DNA of 64,000 nt from Farysia itapuensis (GCA_023212645.1 JALBYC010000038.1:31001-95000), one strand, 5' to 3'. Counted from the stretch's first letter, positions 36,898 to 46,754 are shown. A program made the numbers and translations. Notes: a model not told the origin generated them from the sequence alone.

Positions 36898-39639
36898 CTA
36901 GACGCCGAATCGGGCGCGGTTATCCAGCCACCATCGGAGGCCTTCTTCCCTCGTGGCTGCGTTGAGACCCTGAATCGACTCGAATGCCTTTTCACACAGT
37001 TCGACCCGCCGAGTTGTGCCCGTCTGACCGTAGTCGACCTCGTCCTCGATCCGCTTTTGTTCAATGATGTAGCTTTCGACCTGTTTGAGAGCCGATCGTA
37101 GCAGTACCAGATTGATACATGGTACGAGGGCGACATAGCACATTTGCAGCATGATCAGGCGGTCCTGTGCTTTAGCTTTCGTGGGAGCAACGTCGACTGA
37201 AGTGCTGTCCGGCGTGGAAGGATGCGCAGACTGTGTGGAAGCAGTAGCTTCATCCATCTCGCGCTTGCTTACTACTGACTCTCCATACCCACCCTGTTGC
37301 GTGCTAGTCTGACGAGACAAGTTCTGCAGTGTGCGCTCACGGTCAATCTCCTGGGCCAGGCGCTCGACCGTCCACCAGGACAGGGAGTCGGACTGGTCAC
37401 TCAGTGCAGATACGATAGTCGTATATGCATACTCAAACTGCGTTGAGCTGAGCAAGGAAGGGAACGAAGTGATCAGCACGTCGACGTAGAATGGCGCCAG
37501 TTCGAGCGTGCAGCGCTTTTTGTTGCTGTACAGAGCCAAGACGACCGAGTGCGCTGACTCAAAGGTGTCTTGAAAGCGTGTGTCCTCCAGATACGGTCGA
37601 CACACGGGAAGAATCATTTGCTCCACCACCTCGTCTGGCAACACTGACATCAGCTGCTCGGCGACGTTGAGGAAATAGGTCGTGCTGCTTCGTTTCGCCG
37701 TGTTGGATTCGAGCAAGCCCATGCCTTCAATCTGCTCCGGCCCAATGAGCTCCAAAAATTGTACGCAAGCTTCTCCGTCTCTGCCGAGCACGTCGAGTGC
37801 TGAATAAAATACTTTGCGGTACACGTCAAACCCATCGGAGCCAAATGTGCTTGTGACCCAATAGAGGTGCGAAAAGGTCGACAGAATCGTCTGGACGATC
37901 AGCAGGTACGGCGAGGGCAGATTTGACGTGGATGCCGGTGGCCATTTTCGGTCCTTGAGCGAGGGATTGACAAGTCCTGCTGTCTCCCCAATTACGTTGG
38001 GCGGTATAGTGAGCGTTGGGCTGGGGCACATTTCCACTACAGCGTTCATCATCGAGTCAAACACCATCGTGTAGCTGAACAGTACGTTTTTGAACGTTGT
38101 CCACATCTGCGTGGTGTTCTTTTTGCTCCTATCGTCGATCATCTCGTCGCCAAGTCCAGCGAGCGGACTTTCTAGCCAATTCAGCTCCAGTTGGGCGGCT
38201 AGTCGCGACATACGCACCAAAATAGGGAATGCATCGCTTTGCCCAGACAATTCATCGCTCTGTGTGCCCAAGAGTAACGAAGAGAGATCGTCTGGAGAGA
38301 GGGAAGTCACAGCTTTGGCCAAGGCTCGGGAAAGCAGCTTGGACAAGGGACCGAGCAGTGGGAACAGCGTGTCTGAGGATATACTACGCAATGCGCGGAT
38401 AGTGGTACTGTCAGGCTTCAATGAAACTTTGCCATCGCTGTTCACCGTAACATCGTTGCCGAGCGAAGCCAGGAAGCTTGACTGGCTTTCACCTTCGAAG
38501 AGAGAAAGAAGAGCGTCGCTGGTTGCCGACGCTAGCTGCACTGGATCGAGAGCTTGGATCTTGCGGTCGGGCACGAATGGAGCCAGCTGTGCTGCCAAGT
38601 AAAGAGGTACGTCTCTGACCTCGCGTAAAGCAGCATTTTGCGTGTGGCTCGATTCGGACATGGCAACTGACGGTGATGCAGCTACCTCTGCCGCGCGCTT
38701 GCGGAACTCTTTCTCCCAGTCATCCACCTCTCCGTCCGTCTGAGACACAGCCCCCTGTGTTTCTTCGGTCTGAATTGTCTCGAGCCTGGGCCCCTGCAAA
38801 GCATCGAGAATCTCGGCAAGCGTGACAATCCACTCATCTTCGGCAAGATTGAGATGCCTACGGATGTTGAGTCCGAGAGCTGGATTGGAGCGCAGAGCAG
38901 CCATCTCTTCTAGGATTGACATGTCGCGTCGTCTCTTGCGCTGATCTTTCAGAACGTAAAGACCATTAAGGAGTCCAGTCAGGATGGCAAACTTGGATAT
39001 GGGCAGGCCACGAGCAGCTTGATACGATTCCGGAATGCCTTGCACTTCGTCAGAGCTCACCCCGGTAAAGATTGCTCTGATAAAGTCCGAAAGCGCGTTG
39101 CGGGAGCCCCATCCGGTAGAAGCCTTTCTGGACTTGACTATCGCATCCGTGCGCTTTGTCACAGCTGTAGCTACAGCCTGCGAGATAGCGTTCGACCGAG
39201 CAATCAAGAAAGCTGACAGAGAGGTACATCTTTCTGTCAGGGGCTGAGATGGAGGTGTCTGGCTGGCGCCAAGCTGTTTGGTGTTCGTGGACTCTGTCGT
39301 CCAAGACACTTTCGTCTGCTGGCTTGTCTTTGCGGCCGTGGGTTTAAGCGCCTGCTGCGGCGGGGGGTCAGCAGGCGGCGTCCAGAGACAACCGCTTGAA
39401 TTGATTGTAGCTACAAACTCAGACACATGTTCGATTTCGAGCTTGCTCAAGTAGAAGGTGATGGATCCGTAGAGCGTGTCCTGCGAGAGGAGGGATAGGT
39501 GTTGCGTGCTGGTTGATGGAGCTGATAGCAGGCGCTTCAGCGACTGAAACGTGGCGTCGTCGGTCGGGTCTATGAACAGAGGATTACTTCCCGCCTTTGT
39601 ATTTCCAGATGCTGATGCACTGGACCCAAAACCGAACAT
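36898..39639 (-). CDS. large helical protein, possibly peroxin PEX8-like
   Basis: Single exon, 913 residues. After MFGFGSS the first 60 residues contain FQSLKRLLSAPSTS, then LYGSITFYLSKLEIEHVSEF; the middle is low complexity and Ser-rich; the C-terminal third is mostly helical with FESAHSVVLALYSNKKRCTL followed by PFYVDVLITSFPSLLSSTQF. That last stretch is reminiscent of fungal Pex8-like proteins, which act in the peroxisomal matrix import machinery, but the C-terminus (RARFGV) has no peroxisomal PTS1 tripeptide such as SKL, which many Pex8 proteins carry. I rate the assignment as tentative. A hairpin lies directly upstream of the ATG. Head-to-head with the 368-residue unknown gene. Confidence 0.5.
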   Translation of the reverse strand: MFGFGSSASASGNTKAGSNPLFIDPTDDATFQSLKRLLSAPSTSTQHLSLLSQDTLYGSITFYLSKLEIEHVSEFVATINSSGCLWTPPADPPPQQALKPTAAKTSQQTKVSWTTESTNTKQLGASQTPPSQPLTERCTSLSAFLIARSNAISQAVATAVTKRTDAIVKSRKASTGWGSRNALSDFIRAIFTGVSSDEVQGIPESYQAARGLPISKFAILTGLLNGLYVLKDQRKRRRDMSILEEMAALRSNPALGLNIRRHLNLAEDEWIVTLAEILDALQGPRLETIQTEETQGAVSQTDGEVDDWEKEFRKRAAEVAASPSVAMSESSHTQNAALREVRDVPLYLAAQLAPFVPDRKIQALDPVQLASATSDALLSLFEGESQSSFLASLGNDVTVNSDGKVSLKPDSTTIRALRSISSDTLFPLLGPLSKLLSRALAKAVTSLSPDDLSSLLLGTQSDELSGQSDAFPILVRMSRLAAQLELNWLESPLAGLGDEMIDDRSKKNTTQMWTTFKNVLFSYTMVFDSMMNAVVEMCPSPTLTIPPNVIGETAGLVNPSLKDRKWPPASTSNLPSPYLLIVQTILSTFSHLYWVTSTFGSDGFDVYRKVFYSALDVLGRDGEACVQFLELIGPEQIEGMGLLESNTAKRSSTTYFLNVAEQLMSVLPDEVVEQMILPVCRPYLEDTRFQDTFESAHSVVLALYSNKKRCTLELAPFYVDVLITSFPSLLSSTQFEYAYTTIVSALSDQSDSLSWWTVERLAQEIDRERTLQNLSRQTSTQQGGYGESVVSKREMDEATASTQSAHPSTPDSTSVDVAPTKAKAQDRLIMLQMCYVALVPCINLVLLRSALKQVESYIIEQKRIEDEVDYGQTGTTRRVELCEKAFESIQGLNAATREEGLRWWLDNRARFGV

Positions 39640-39645
39640 TTCGTG

Positions 39646-39670
39646 CGAGCGATCGTTGTCGTATCGCTCG
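39646..39670. other. hairpin directly upstream of the PEX8-like start codon
   Basis: CGAGCGAT at 39646-39653 and ATCGCTCG at 39663-39670 form a perfect 8-bp stem with a 9-nt loop. On the minus strand it ends 6 nt before the ATG at 39639-39637, so in mRNA it would sit in the 5' leader against the start codon, where it could slow scanning. Equally it could be a palindromic protein-binding site. Confidence 0.55.
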
Positions 39671-39877
39671 AAGGTAGTAAATCGTGAATGGTCGGCCCAG
39701 GAGATGGTTACCGGATGCCGGTTGTCAGTTGATAACTTGACACGCCAAAAATGCCAATACTGCGTGTTTGAGATTGTCAGATCCCTAATTTTTCGCCGTC
39801 TTCGAGCTTCGATCTTCCCAGCTTCCCGATCTTCCCTTCATGCTCCAGCGCTGTATACCAACAGGAAAGACGACGGG

Positions 39878-41117
39878 ATGGCTCCTCCAGCAGTGCCAAA
39901 GTTGTCAGCAGCAGCACTGTCCCCGTTTGGCAAAAACAGTCAGAACGCAGCCACGCTCGGAAAAGGCACGCCAACTTCTTCCGATTCCTCCAAGCAAGGA
40001 CCCTCTACGCCGAAAGGATCTAAAACGCCAGGCAAGGGCGCCGGAGCAGGAACGGGAAGTCGAAGCATATCTTTGTCATCGCGATCGTCTCCGCAGCCAA
40101 ATAGAGCCGGCTCCAGCAGCCCACTTGCTGGACCTTCCTCGTCTGTCTTTGCGCCATCCACCGGCCCTACTCACGACGCAGCAGGCTTGCTAAATCGAGA
40201 CCAGGAAACAACTTATCATCGTCAGCTCCGCACAGCATTGCAAGCACTCATAAACTCTGCTAAGAACTGGGAAGAGATCGCAACGTTCGACGGACTGAAA
40301 TGGGCAAAAGAGGCGACGGACAGCTGGAACGATGTCTATGCCGCAAGGGATCTCAACAAAACCAAGAATAAATCTGGTCCCAAGGTCAGATCAGCTCCAA
40401 GATTGAGCGCACAGAAGGAAGAACACAAGCGCATGACCTTCTCCCTGGATCCTAAACACACTCATAATCCAAGAACAGGTCCGGGTGGTCTCCTTGAGAC
40501 CCGAGTAGGGGCAGCATTGCAAAGAATCGAGATGGCCGAGGAAATGCTAAACAGCGTCCTTGACAGACTGGTAGGTGTGAAACGGAGACAGTCCTCATGC
40601 ATACAGTTTATTGACTTCATTCCCGAACACTACAGAATCGAGCTCTCACTAAGCTCATACAAGCGGACGAGACTCTCAGAACATTATTAGACGAGGCATC
40701 TGCAAAACGGGGTCTCGAGTTTGCATTCCAAGAACCAATGTGGGGCACTTGGCCTATGGCCCGTTTCGGTAAGCATTCCACTAGGTCGACGTTCTCAAAC
40801 TCGCACGCTGACTCTACTGTTCCATTCGGTGTACAGTTGAGACGTCGTCTGACTTGATGCCGCAGTATGATCTGTCAACGGCGCACCTTCGATTACTAAT
40901 ACCGATCCTGGTGCGCTCTGGTGAACCAAAGGTTGCACGTGGTCCAACAGGGAAAACTTCGTCTGGCGGAGATGGCGATGTCACAGATCCAAATGCGCTC
41001 AGAAGACAGGCATACGAGGCATGGATAGCCCTGCCGCATCTCATCTCCCAAGGGCCGGATAGCTTAGTCTGGTTTGAGTCTCTTTGCGAAGTGGAAGTCG
41101 GTAGATGGAGAGAATAA
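39878..41117 (+). CDS. unknown helical protein, three exons
   Basis: Exons 39878-40570, 40636-40768 and 40837-41117, total 368 residues; donors GTAGGT and GTAAGC, acceptors CTACAG and GTACAG, all phase consistent. The N-terminal 110 residues are Ser/Pro/Gly-rich. A helical region follows (YHRQLRTALQALINSAKNWE, then TFDGLKWAKEATDSWNDVYA), then a coiled-coil-like stretch across the first intron (RIEMAEEMLNSVLDRL joined to NRALTKLIQADETLRTLLDE) and a C-terminal part with STAHLRLLIPILVRSGEPK. No domain family was recognised. An in-frame upstream ATG at 39551 is ignored because it lies inside the opposite gene. Ends 38 bp from the convergent GNA1 gene. Confidence 0.75.
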
Positions 41118-41155
41118 TCGCAATCGTATAACACTCGTGCATGTGGCCACAGCGT

Positions 41156-41871
41156 CTAGGGCATTGGTGAGGGTGGGAGAGCAGCATTGCCGGATCCTTG
41201 GACGAAGTATTTGGCCATCTCCACGCCGGCCTGGCGATAGCCGCATTTTTCGTAGAATTCTGCAGAACACAGACAAATGAGTAACATGGCAGACGTAGCA
41301 GCGACAGAGAAGCCGCATACTTACCAACGTTGTGGGGGCTACAGTCAAGAATGACCTTGTAGCAGCCTCGAGCTGCGCCGATTGCTGTCAGCGCTTCAAT
41401 GATGCGTTTGCCAAGACCTTTTCCTTGACCATCCTTGTGGACCACGATATCCTCGATGTGACCCACTAAGCCACTGTCGCGCAGAAACTTGAGTTCGACC
41501 AGAATGGTGCCGCATGCAACAATCTGGTCACTCCGCCTGTCCACAAAGACGATCGGGAAGTACGTATTTGGAACGGATCTGAGCCGATCAAACTGTTCTT
41601 GCCACCGCTTGAGTCCTGTGTCCGGCGCTAATGTGAGATCTGCCAGCACACGCAGATGACCGCGACTGTAGTCATCTCTTGCCAGCGGACGCAGCTGACG
41701 CGCGCGATGCCAAATTGGTCAGCACAGATCTTCGGCCTGTCTAATCACTTTTGCAGTACATACACTTATTTCTTCGGGTAAGCGATCTTTGATCTCTTGC
41801 GGTATCAACTCAGCGTCGAATATGAGCTGAAGATCAGATTCAGGGGTTAACAACGACGTTGATGCAGTCAT
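41156..41871 (-). CDS. GNA1: glucosamine 6-phosphate N-acetyltransferase
   Basis: GNAT-fold enzyme acetylating GlcN-6-P with acetyl-CoA, second step from glucosamine-6-P toward UDP-GlcNAc. Assembled from exons 41871-41764, 41694-41325 and 41259-41156 (donors GTATGT and GTAAGT, acceptors GCGTCAG and CTGCAG), total 193 residues. The first junction gives LPEEIS joined to LRPLARDDYSRGHL, the conserved Gna1 opening. Further landmarks: CGTILVELKFLRDSGLVGHI, the acetyl-CoA loop VVHKDGQGKGLGKRI (Q/RxxGxG/A), CYKVILDCSPHNVG, and EFYEKCGYRQAGVEMAKYF. Exon boundaries are confirmed by continuous family similarity across both junctions. UAP1 of the same pathway is at 18.5-20 kb. Confidence 0.94.
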
Positions 41872-42190
41872 TTTGGGACGTGGAACACAGTGATGTTGAT
41901 CAGACAGGCTGGTGTGTGGTAAAGACGAAAGTGTTGCTTTGGGCGCGTCAAAGTGTTGGTTGCGTGCAGCGAGCGCTTTACTGTGAAAGGTATTTTCCGG
42001 AAAAAAAATGTGGGCAGCTTGAAGCATCTGTGAGACTGTGACATTTGCATTAGCCATAGGCGGAATCTCGAACTTGAAGAAATTGCTCAGCGCACTCGTT
42101 GACAGAAGCCCGTCGAGTGCTTATGCATGGATGTTCTATGACTTGATAGCAAGCTAAGCTAAAGTGAAGACACGATGCTTCAAATGCTGG

Positions 42191-43456
42191 CTACGCTCCG
42201 CTGAAACCACTTCGGACGGATTTCTTGAACTGTGATACAGAGGCGTCAGTACGGAGATGGGATCCAGCGTCATCAGACATTAGACTTACTGCGGGGCTTA
42301 TTTCATTCTTGTCCGCAAAGTATGCGAGAACAAGCTCTCTTGCTGCTGAGAAATTGGAGTCCGAGTGGCTGGATGAGCTGCTTGAGGAGATAGCGCCGGT
42401 CTTGACCTGACCAAAGACCTGACCGTCGTATTCAAAGTTGAGAGCGGCATTCGGCTTTCGTGCGCCATGGGAAGCGTCTGGCGCAATCACTAGATCCAGA
42501 GGCGAACCTTTGGGAACAGATCCACGTGGGAATGACTCTTTGATCTGTGAAATCGACTCTTCGAAGCTTTTTTCCGTGTCAGAAGGGGATTGGATCACGC
42601 CTTCCTTTATGGCTTTCTTGAGCCGGCCCTGCAGAGCACGGATGAAGCCATCTCGAAGGTGGTTGAAATCTGTGTTGCGCACAGGTACAATGCGCACGAC
42701 TGCTGTTGCCCCTTCGTCCAGAAGGTTTTTAACCAGTTGCTCCAGACTTTGGCCGTTGTTCAGACCACCTTGTGCGACGATCGCATCTACTTTGGTCTCA
42801 TCCATGTACAGGCCCGCGACGTATACCTTGACGCGGAGGAAGGAAACGGCTCGAACGCCGAGACCGACTAGCTTAAGTCTGTCGCCTGTCGACGGTAGCG
42901 ATATCGGAGAATCATACAAGTACAGAGGAAATTCCTGTTTGGTATCCGGATCTATCACCACCTGTGATTGACCCTTGGGCAGGTGGGTTGTGCTGAGTAT
43001 GGAGGTTTTGCCTCGTGATTCATCAAGATGGATCGCTTGGAATCCGGACGTGTTCACAATGCCGTTGTCATTAGATCCAGTAGGCACTTGGGACGCCACC
43101 CAGACAATGGCCACAACGCCAATGATGCGGAAAATAGACTTGTTCTGTCCACTGCCTTCCTGTTGCTGTCGAGAGCCGTAGCGAACGGCTTTGCGCCACA
43201 GGGTTGTTCTCGACAGCGAGGGACGGAAGAAGGTCGATTCGATACTGGATTGTCTTTCCATATTCGCTTTGAAGTGTGTTGGACGAGATAGCTTGCTTAC
43301 AGTACGGCAACCATTCGGCATGGACCGGAAAGTGGGACCTGCCACCCTCTTCAAAGTCTGACGATAAAACATGCTGTGTACTGGCCAAGTTGACAAATGC
43401 TGCTTCGTCACGCCATGCTCAGAAGGAAACGTACCTGGGACAGGCGTCACTGCCAT
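42191..43456 (-). CDS. chalcone-isomerase-fold mitochondrial protein (AIM18/AIM46-like)
   Basis: Exon 1 from the ATG at 43456 to 42290, exon 2 42229-42191; the 60-nt intron (GTAAGT...CACAG) is in frame and stop-free, so spliced and unspliced forms are 401 and 421 residues. A later in-frame ATG at 43372 (MFYRQTLKRVAGPTF) gives a better mitochondrial presequence and may be the true start. One hydrophobic stretch (IIGVVAIVWVASQVP) precedes the chalcone isomerase-like domain: LVGLGVRAVSFLRVKVYVAG, TDFNHLRDGFIRALQGRLKK, PKGSPLDLVIAPD, YDGQVFGQVKTGAIS. Yeast relatives Aim18 and Aim46 are inner-membrane-associated haem-binding proteins without isomerase activity; catalytic function here should not be assumed. 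Confidence 0.78.
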   Translation of the reverse strand: MAVTPVPGTFPSEHGVTKQHLSTWPVHSMFYRQTLKRVAGPTFRSMPNGCRTVSKLSRPTHFKANMERQSSIESTFFRPSLSRTTLWRKAVRYGSRQQQEGSGQNKSIFRIIGVVAIVWVASQVPTGSNDNGIVNTSGFQAIHLDESRGKTSILSTTHLPKGQSQVVIDPDTKQEFPLYLYDSPISLPSTGDRLKLVGLGVRAVSFLRVKVYVAGLYMDETKVDAIVAQGGLNNGQSLEQLVKNLLDEGATAVVRIVPVRNTDFNHLRDGFIRALQGRLKKAIKEGVIQSPSDTEKSFEESISQIKESFPRGSVPKGSPLDLVIAPDASHGARKPNAALNFEYDGQVFGQVKTGAISSSSSSSHSDSNFSAARELVLAYFADKNEISPAVSLMSDDAGSHLRTDASVSQFKKSVRSGFSGA

Positions 43457-43536
43457 AATAGCCCGATTTCCGACATCGTTTATCCAACACTTCGCATTTC
43501 GACTGCCACCATCTCTTCACATTAGCTGGCACAGAC

Positions 43537-44062
43537 ATGTCGAGAATACCCGACGACACCCTGCAAAGGGTGCTGGAAAAGATACAGCTGCAGGTGTACC
43601 AGACTAATCAGCAGCTAGCAGCACTTCGAGCTCAGATCAATTCTCAGCAGCGAGAAGCCAAGCTCAATACGCTCACCTTGACTGAGCTCCAAGGCATTCA
43701 AAACCCCGACACGCCGTTCTACCGGAGTGTTGGCAAGATGTGAGTCAACAGCAATGGACATATGGTGCTCGAGGGTATACTGACGGCCTTGATAATCGAA
43801 CAGGTTCATATCCGACACGCAGCAAAACGTCATAGCTGATCTCGAGAAGAAACAAAGAGAGATAGCAAGCGAGATTGAAGCATCGAATAAGAAGCAAAAG
43901 GTGAGTCTCAGACCAATAGCTTAGCAAAACTCGTTGTTGATCCACTCAATGCTGTTCACGCCTCCCTACCAGTACCTACAAAAGCAAGGCGAAGATGCTC
44001 AGGCTCATCTTAAAGACATTTTCTCCAGCGTCAGACAGCAACAGCAGCAGATGTCTTCATAG
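43537..44062 (+). CDS. PFD1: prefoldin subunit 1
   Basis: Beta-type subunit of the hexameric prefoldin chaperone that passes nascent actin and tubulin to the CCT chaperonin; cytosolic. Exons 43537-43739, 43804-43900 and 43973-44062, total 129 residues (donors GTGAGT twice, acceptors AACAG and ACCAG). Coiled coil 1 (LQRVLEKIQLQVYQTNQQLA), the beta-hairpin region (TLTELQGIQNPDTPFYRSVG, KMFISDT) and coiled coil 2 (LEKKQREIASEIEASNKKQK, YLQKQGEDAQAHLKDIF) are in the expected order. The start codon is 80 bp from that of the chalcone-isomerase-like gene, head-to-head, the tightest divergent pair in the window. Confidence 0.9.
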
Positions 44063-44175
44063 CCTCAGAAGCATTGTACATCAGTCCAGTGTTTCTTACA
44101 CTCTAGGCGAGTAACCCGAACATCCTGGTATTCTGCAAATGATGCGGTATCAAAGAGGCAGGTGAAATTTGCTGC

Positions 44176-45382
44176 TTAGGCCTGTCCGAATTGTGCTTTG
44201 AGTTGCATGATGCTCGCTTTCTGGTCGGGTGGCAGCGCGTTGATCTGATCTGGAGTGAGTTGTAGCACCTGCATGAGGAGTGCCTTTTGTTCTTCTGGTA
44301 GATTTTGACCGGCAAGAGCGGCGATTGGGTCATTTGATGGCGCTGCCGGTGGTTGTTGCGGAGCCGCTGGAGGTTGACCATATGAGTATGGCGCCGGGGG
44401 TCTGCCGGCTCCAGGATATGCTGACGCGCCGGCAAAGTGCTGAGGAGGAGTACCATTAGACTGCTGCTGTTGCATGTGTGGAGCAATAGGAGCTGCAGGA
44501 CCCGTGGGAGCCGCCCCGCCCATTGCGCCTGATGCTGCCAAGATGCGTTGCAAGATCTCTGGATCCACGACGTTCATCATCAACATAGCTTGGAACAGAG
44601 CGTACGCTAGCTGAGGATGCCCTGTCAAAAGAGCGCGCGCCTGATCCGGTGAAGTGCTGACAAGGGACTTCATCTGGCTCATAATGTCAAGCAGCTGAGC
44701 CGGAGGTAGCGTTGCCAAGGTCTGTGTGATGGCATCTGTCGATCCGACACCGGCTGGTAGTGGAACACCAGCAGGGAGGTTGGGCGGTAAAGTTCCTGCA
44801 GCAGAGCCTGCGGGAGATCCTCCATACCCTACTGGCCCAGCTGGTGCGCCGAATGCGCCTAGCCCTGCTCCGGGAGGTCGTTGTTGGGCGACAGCGTCGC
44901 CTGGTCCCCTGGGCTGTTGCCACTGTGGTCTAGCACCAGCATGACCAAAGTTGCCTGGACGGCCAGCTCGGCCAGCAGCCGCTGCTCGCCTCCTCAGATC
45001 ATCCTGGTCAAATTGACCATGTTGCGTAGAGCGGCCTTCCATCAGCGGATCGATGTCTGCAAACGAGATTCGTAGCGGTCGACCGCCCACGTCGACTTCG
45101 TTGAGATTGCGAACTGCCGACGCTGCTGTCTCTGGGTCTTCGAATTCGCAGAACCCATAGCCCTTGAATTTGCCCGTATCCCTGTCATTTACCAGCCGGA
45201 AACCGACCACCTTGCCCACCTCGCGGAAGATGTCTGTGAGTTGTTCCTCGGACATGTCGTAGGGAATGTTCCCCACTGTAAGAAGCGTGCCGTAGCTGGT
45301 TGGTGAGCAGTCTACACATTGACACTCGCGCGACTCCGTACTTACCGAACACAACTCGCGAGCCTCTTCCTGGGTTCGCCAT
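44176..45382 (-). CDS. RNA15: cleavage stimulation factor subunit CstF-64 / Rna15
   Basis: RNA-binding subunit of the mRNA 3'-end cleavage factor that recognises the GU- or A-rich element. Exons 45382-45346 and 45275-44176 with a 70-nt intron (donor GTAAGT, acceptor CTTACAG), total 378 residues. The junction yields MANPGRGSRVVF joined to VGNIPYDMSEEQL. RRM: RNP2 VFVGNIPY, RNP1 KGYGFCEFED. Hinge region: LATLPPAQLLDIMSQMKSLV through AYALFQAMLMMNVV, then a Pro/Ala/Gln-rich stretch, and the C-terminal three-helix domain LMQVLQLTPDQINALPPDQK, used for binding Pcf11. An unspliced frame starting at 45441 is rejected because it lacks RNP2. Divergent from COA8. Confidence 0.94.
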
Positions 45383-45700
45383 CCTAGCTGATGACAGAGT
45401 GATTGATACTGCTTGTGGCAGAAGACTACGGTGAACGGCATCTTCGCAACCTCGAAAAAGCCCTTTCGAAAACGCGAGGCAACATCGGAACCGAAAACAG
45501 AAGTCGAGGCAGTCTAACAAGTCACATTTTTCCCCGCGTTTTGCACTTTTTGAATTTTCAGGGCAAGAGCGCAAGAAGTTCGCGGTGTCGGCATGTGATT
45601 CCGTTCTTCTTCTTCTTCTTCTTCTTCTTCTTCTTCCTCCTCGTCCCGCAACACCAACACCCACATACCTTCCGGCTCATCTGGAGGAGGACAGACAATA
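45383..45700. promoter_or_regulatory. divergent CstF-64/COA8 promoter
   Basis: 318 bp between the two start codons. Its main feature is a (TTC)11 microsatellite at 45604-45636, about 65 bp upstream of the COA8 ATG. No TATA box was seen. Confidence 0.5.
45604..45636. repeat. (TTC)11 microsatellite
   Basis: Eleven perfect TTC units followed by CCTCCTCG. It forms a polypyrimidine/polypurine tract in the CstF-64/COA8 divergent promoter, likely length-variable between strains. Confidence 0.9.
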
Positions 45701-46525
45701 ATGCTTGCCTCAGCTTCAGGATCAATACCGCGACTTGGGAAAAGCGCAAGTGTTCTCACTAGAGTGTTTGTTCGCCGTCAGCTCTCGTGTTCCAGCATCT
45801 ACTGTGCCGAAGGCTCTTCAAGGACATCGTCAATCTCGCGTCGCTCGTCTCGCTTCACAGCACGGCCAGGAGCAGATAGAGTCGGTCCACCTGATCCACT
45901 CAGCAATCTTCGTCCTATTCAATACGGGTCTGCGTTCGAGGAGGTCGCCACATCATCCCAAAGTTCGAGCCCATCCTCCTCGAGCTTGACGCATCCTTAC
46001 TCACTCAACGAATTCACGGCGTCAACGTCATCCCCGTCTGCCTTTTCTCGTGCACGCAGAGGTCAAAATCACTCAGAGTACTTCGAGCGGCTGCTTGCCA
46101 AGCTCGAAGAAGCTGAGCTTGCTCAAAAGCTACGTTCAGCTAGAGCAGACAACTTCAACGAACGCTTTTGGCAAGACAACAACGCCAGATTTATACAAGC
46201 TTTGTCAGGTTTTCGCTCACGTACGGGGTCGAGCAAAGCTGTTGCTACACTCAAGACACCAGCCACATCTAAGACCACCAGCAGCGCGCCAAACGAGGCT
46301 GTCATCAACACCAACCAACAAGAATCGGAGCTGGATCTGGACTCGGATAGTCTGGCTACATTCTATTCAGCCTGGCTCAAAGCCAACGCGGCTCGCCACA
46401 GGGCTTACAACCGTCAACTGTGGTCTCAGACGTTTGGCGATTTGGTCCCCGCGGCGAGATACCAAGCCTTGCGTGCCTGGGCCAAATTTGTGGCCTCTGT
46501 GGAGCGTCGCCTGGGCCGAAGCTGA
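45701..46525 (+). CDS. COA8: cytochrome c oxidase assembly factor COA8 (APOPT family)
   Basis: Mitochondrial protein that supports complex IV assembly and protects it from oxidative damage. Single exon, 274 residues. The N-terminus is Ser/Arg-rich with no acidic residue for the first 35 positions, a typical presequence. The family opening GPPDPLSNLRPIQYG is followed by a Ser-rich insert, HPYSLNEF, an RADNFNERFWQDNNARFIQA block and the C-terminal LATFYSAWLKANAARHRAYN, RQLWSQTFGDLVPA. These match the human APOPT1/COA8 pattern (PPDPxSNLRPI ... FW..N ... FY..FL..N...H..YNR). The two Ser/Thr-rich inserts make it longer than the animal protein. Confidence 0.82.
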   Translation: MLASASGSIPRLGKSASVLTRVFVRRQLSCSSIYCAEGSSRTSSISRRSSRFTARPGADRVGPPDPLSNLRPIQYGSAFEEVATSSQSSSPSSSSLTHPYSLNEFTASTSSPSAFSRARRGQNHSEYFERLLAKLEEAELAQKLRSARADNFNERFWQDNNARFIQALSGFRSRTGSSKAVATLKTPATSKTTSSAPNEAVINTNQQESELDLDSDSLATFYSAWLKANAARHRAYNRQLWSQTFGDLVPAARYQALRAWAKFVASVERRLGRS

Positions 46526-46754
46526 AGCGACTGCTTATGGCCCGTGTGGGGCTGGTCGTGTGGCAGGTTCGAATTGTGTCATGGCGGCACAGCGGCACCG
46601 TAGCGCTCCTCCGCGAACGCCGTCCAAATTGGCATATCGGAAAAGTCACGGCGCGGTCGGGACCCTTCCGCGTCTCCTTGAACATTTCTACGTCACCTAT
46701 TTTCGTCACGTTTGTAACACTATATTGTCCATCTGTCTATCGAATGTGAATGTG

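Noticed and set aside
41719..41763. In-frame stop TGA in GNA1 as evidence of a pseudogene
   Set aside because: The stop lies inside a 69-nt intron with GTATGT donor and CAG acceptor; splicing gives a normal Gna1 protein.
45276..45441. Start of CstF-64 at 45441
   Set aside because: That frame reads through the intron and lacks RNP2; splicing from 45382 restores VFVGNIPY.
46563..46580. tRNA-like T-loop (GGTTCGAAT)
   Set aside because: No matching acceptor, D or anticodon stems around it.
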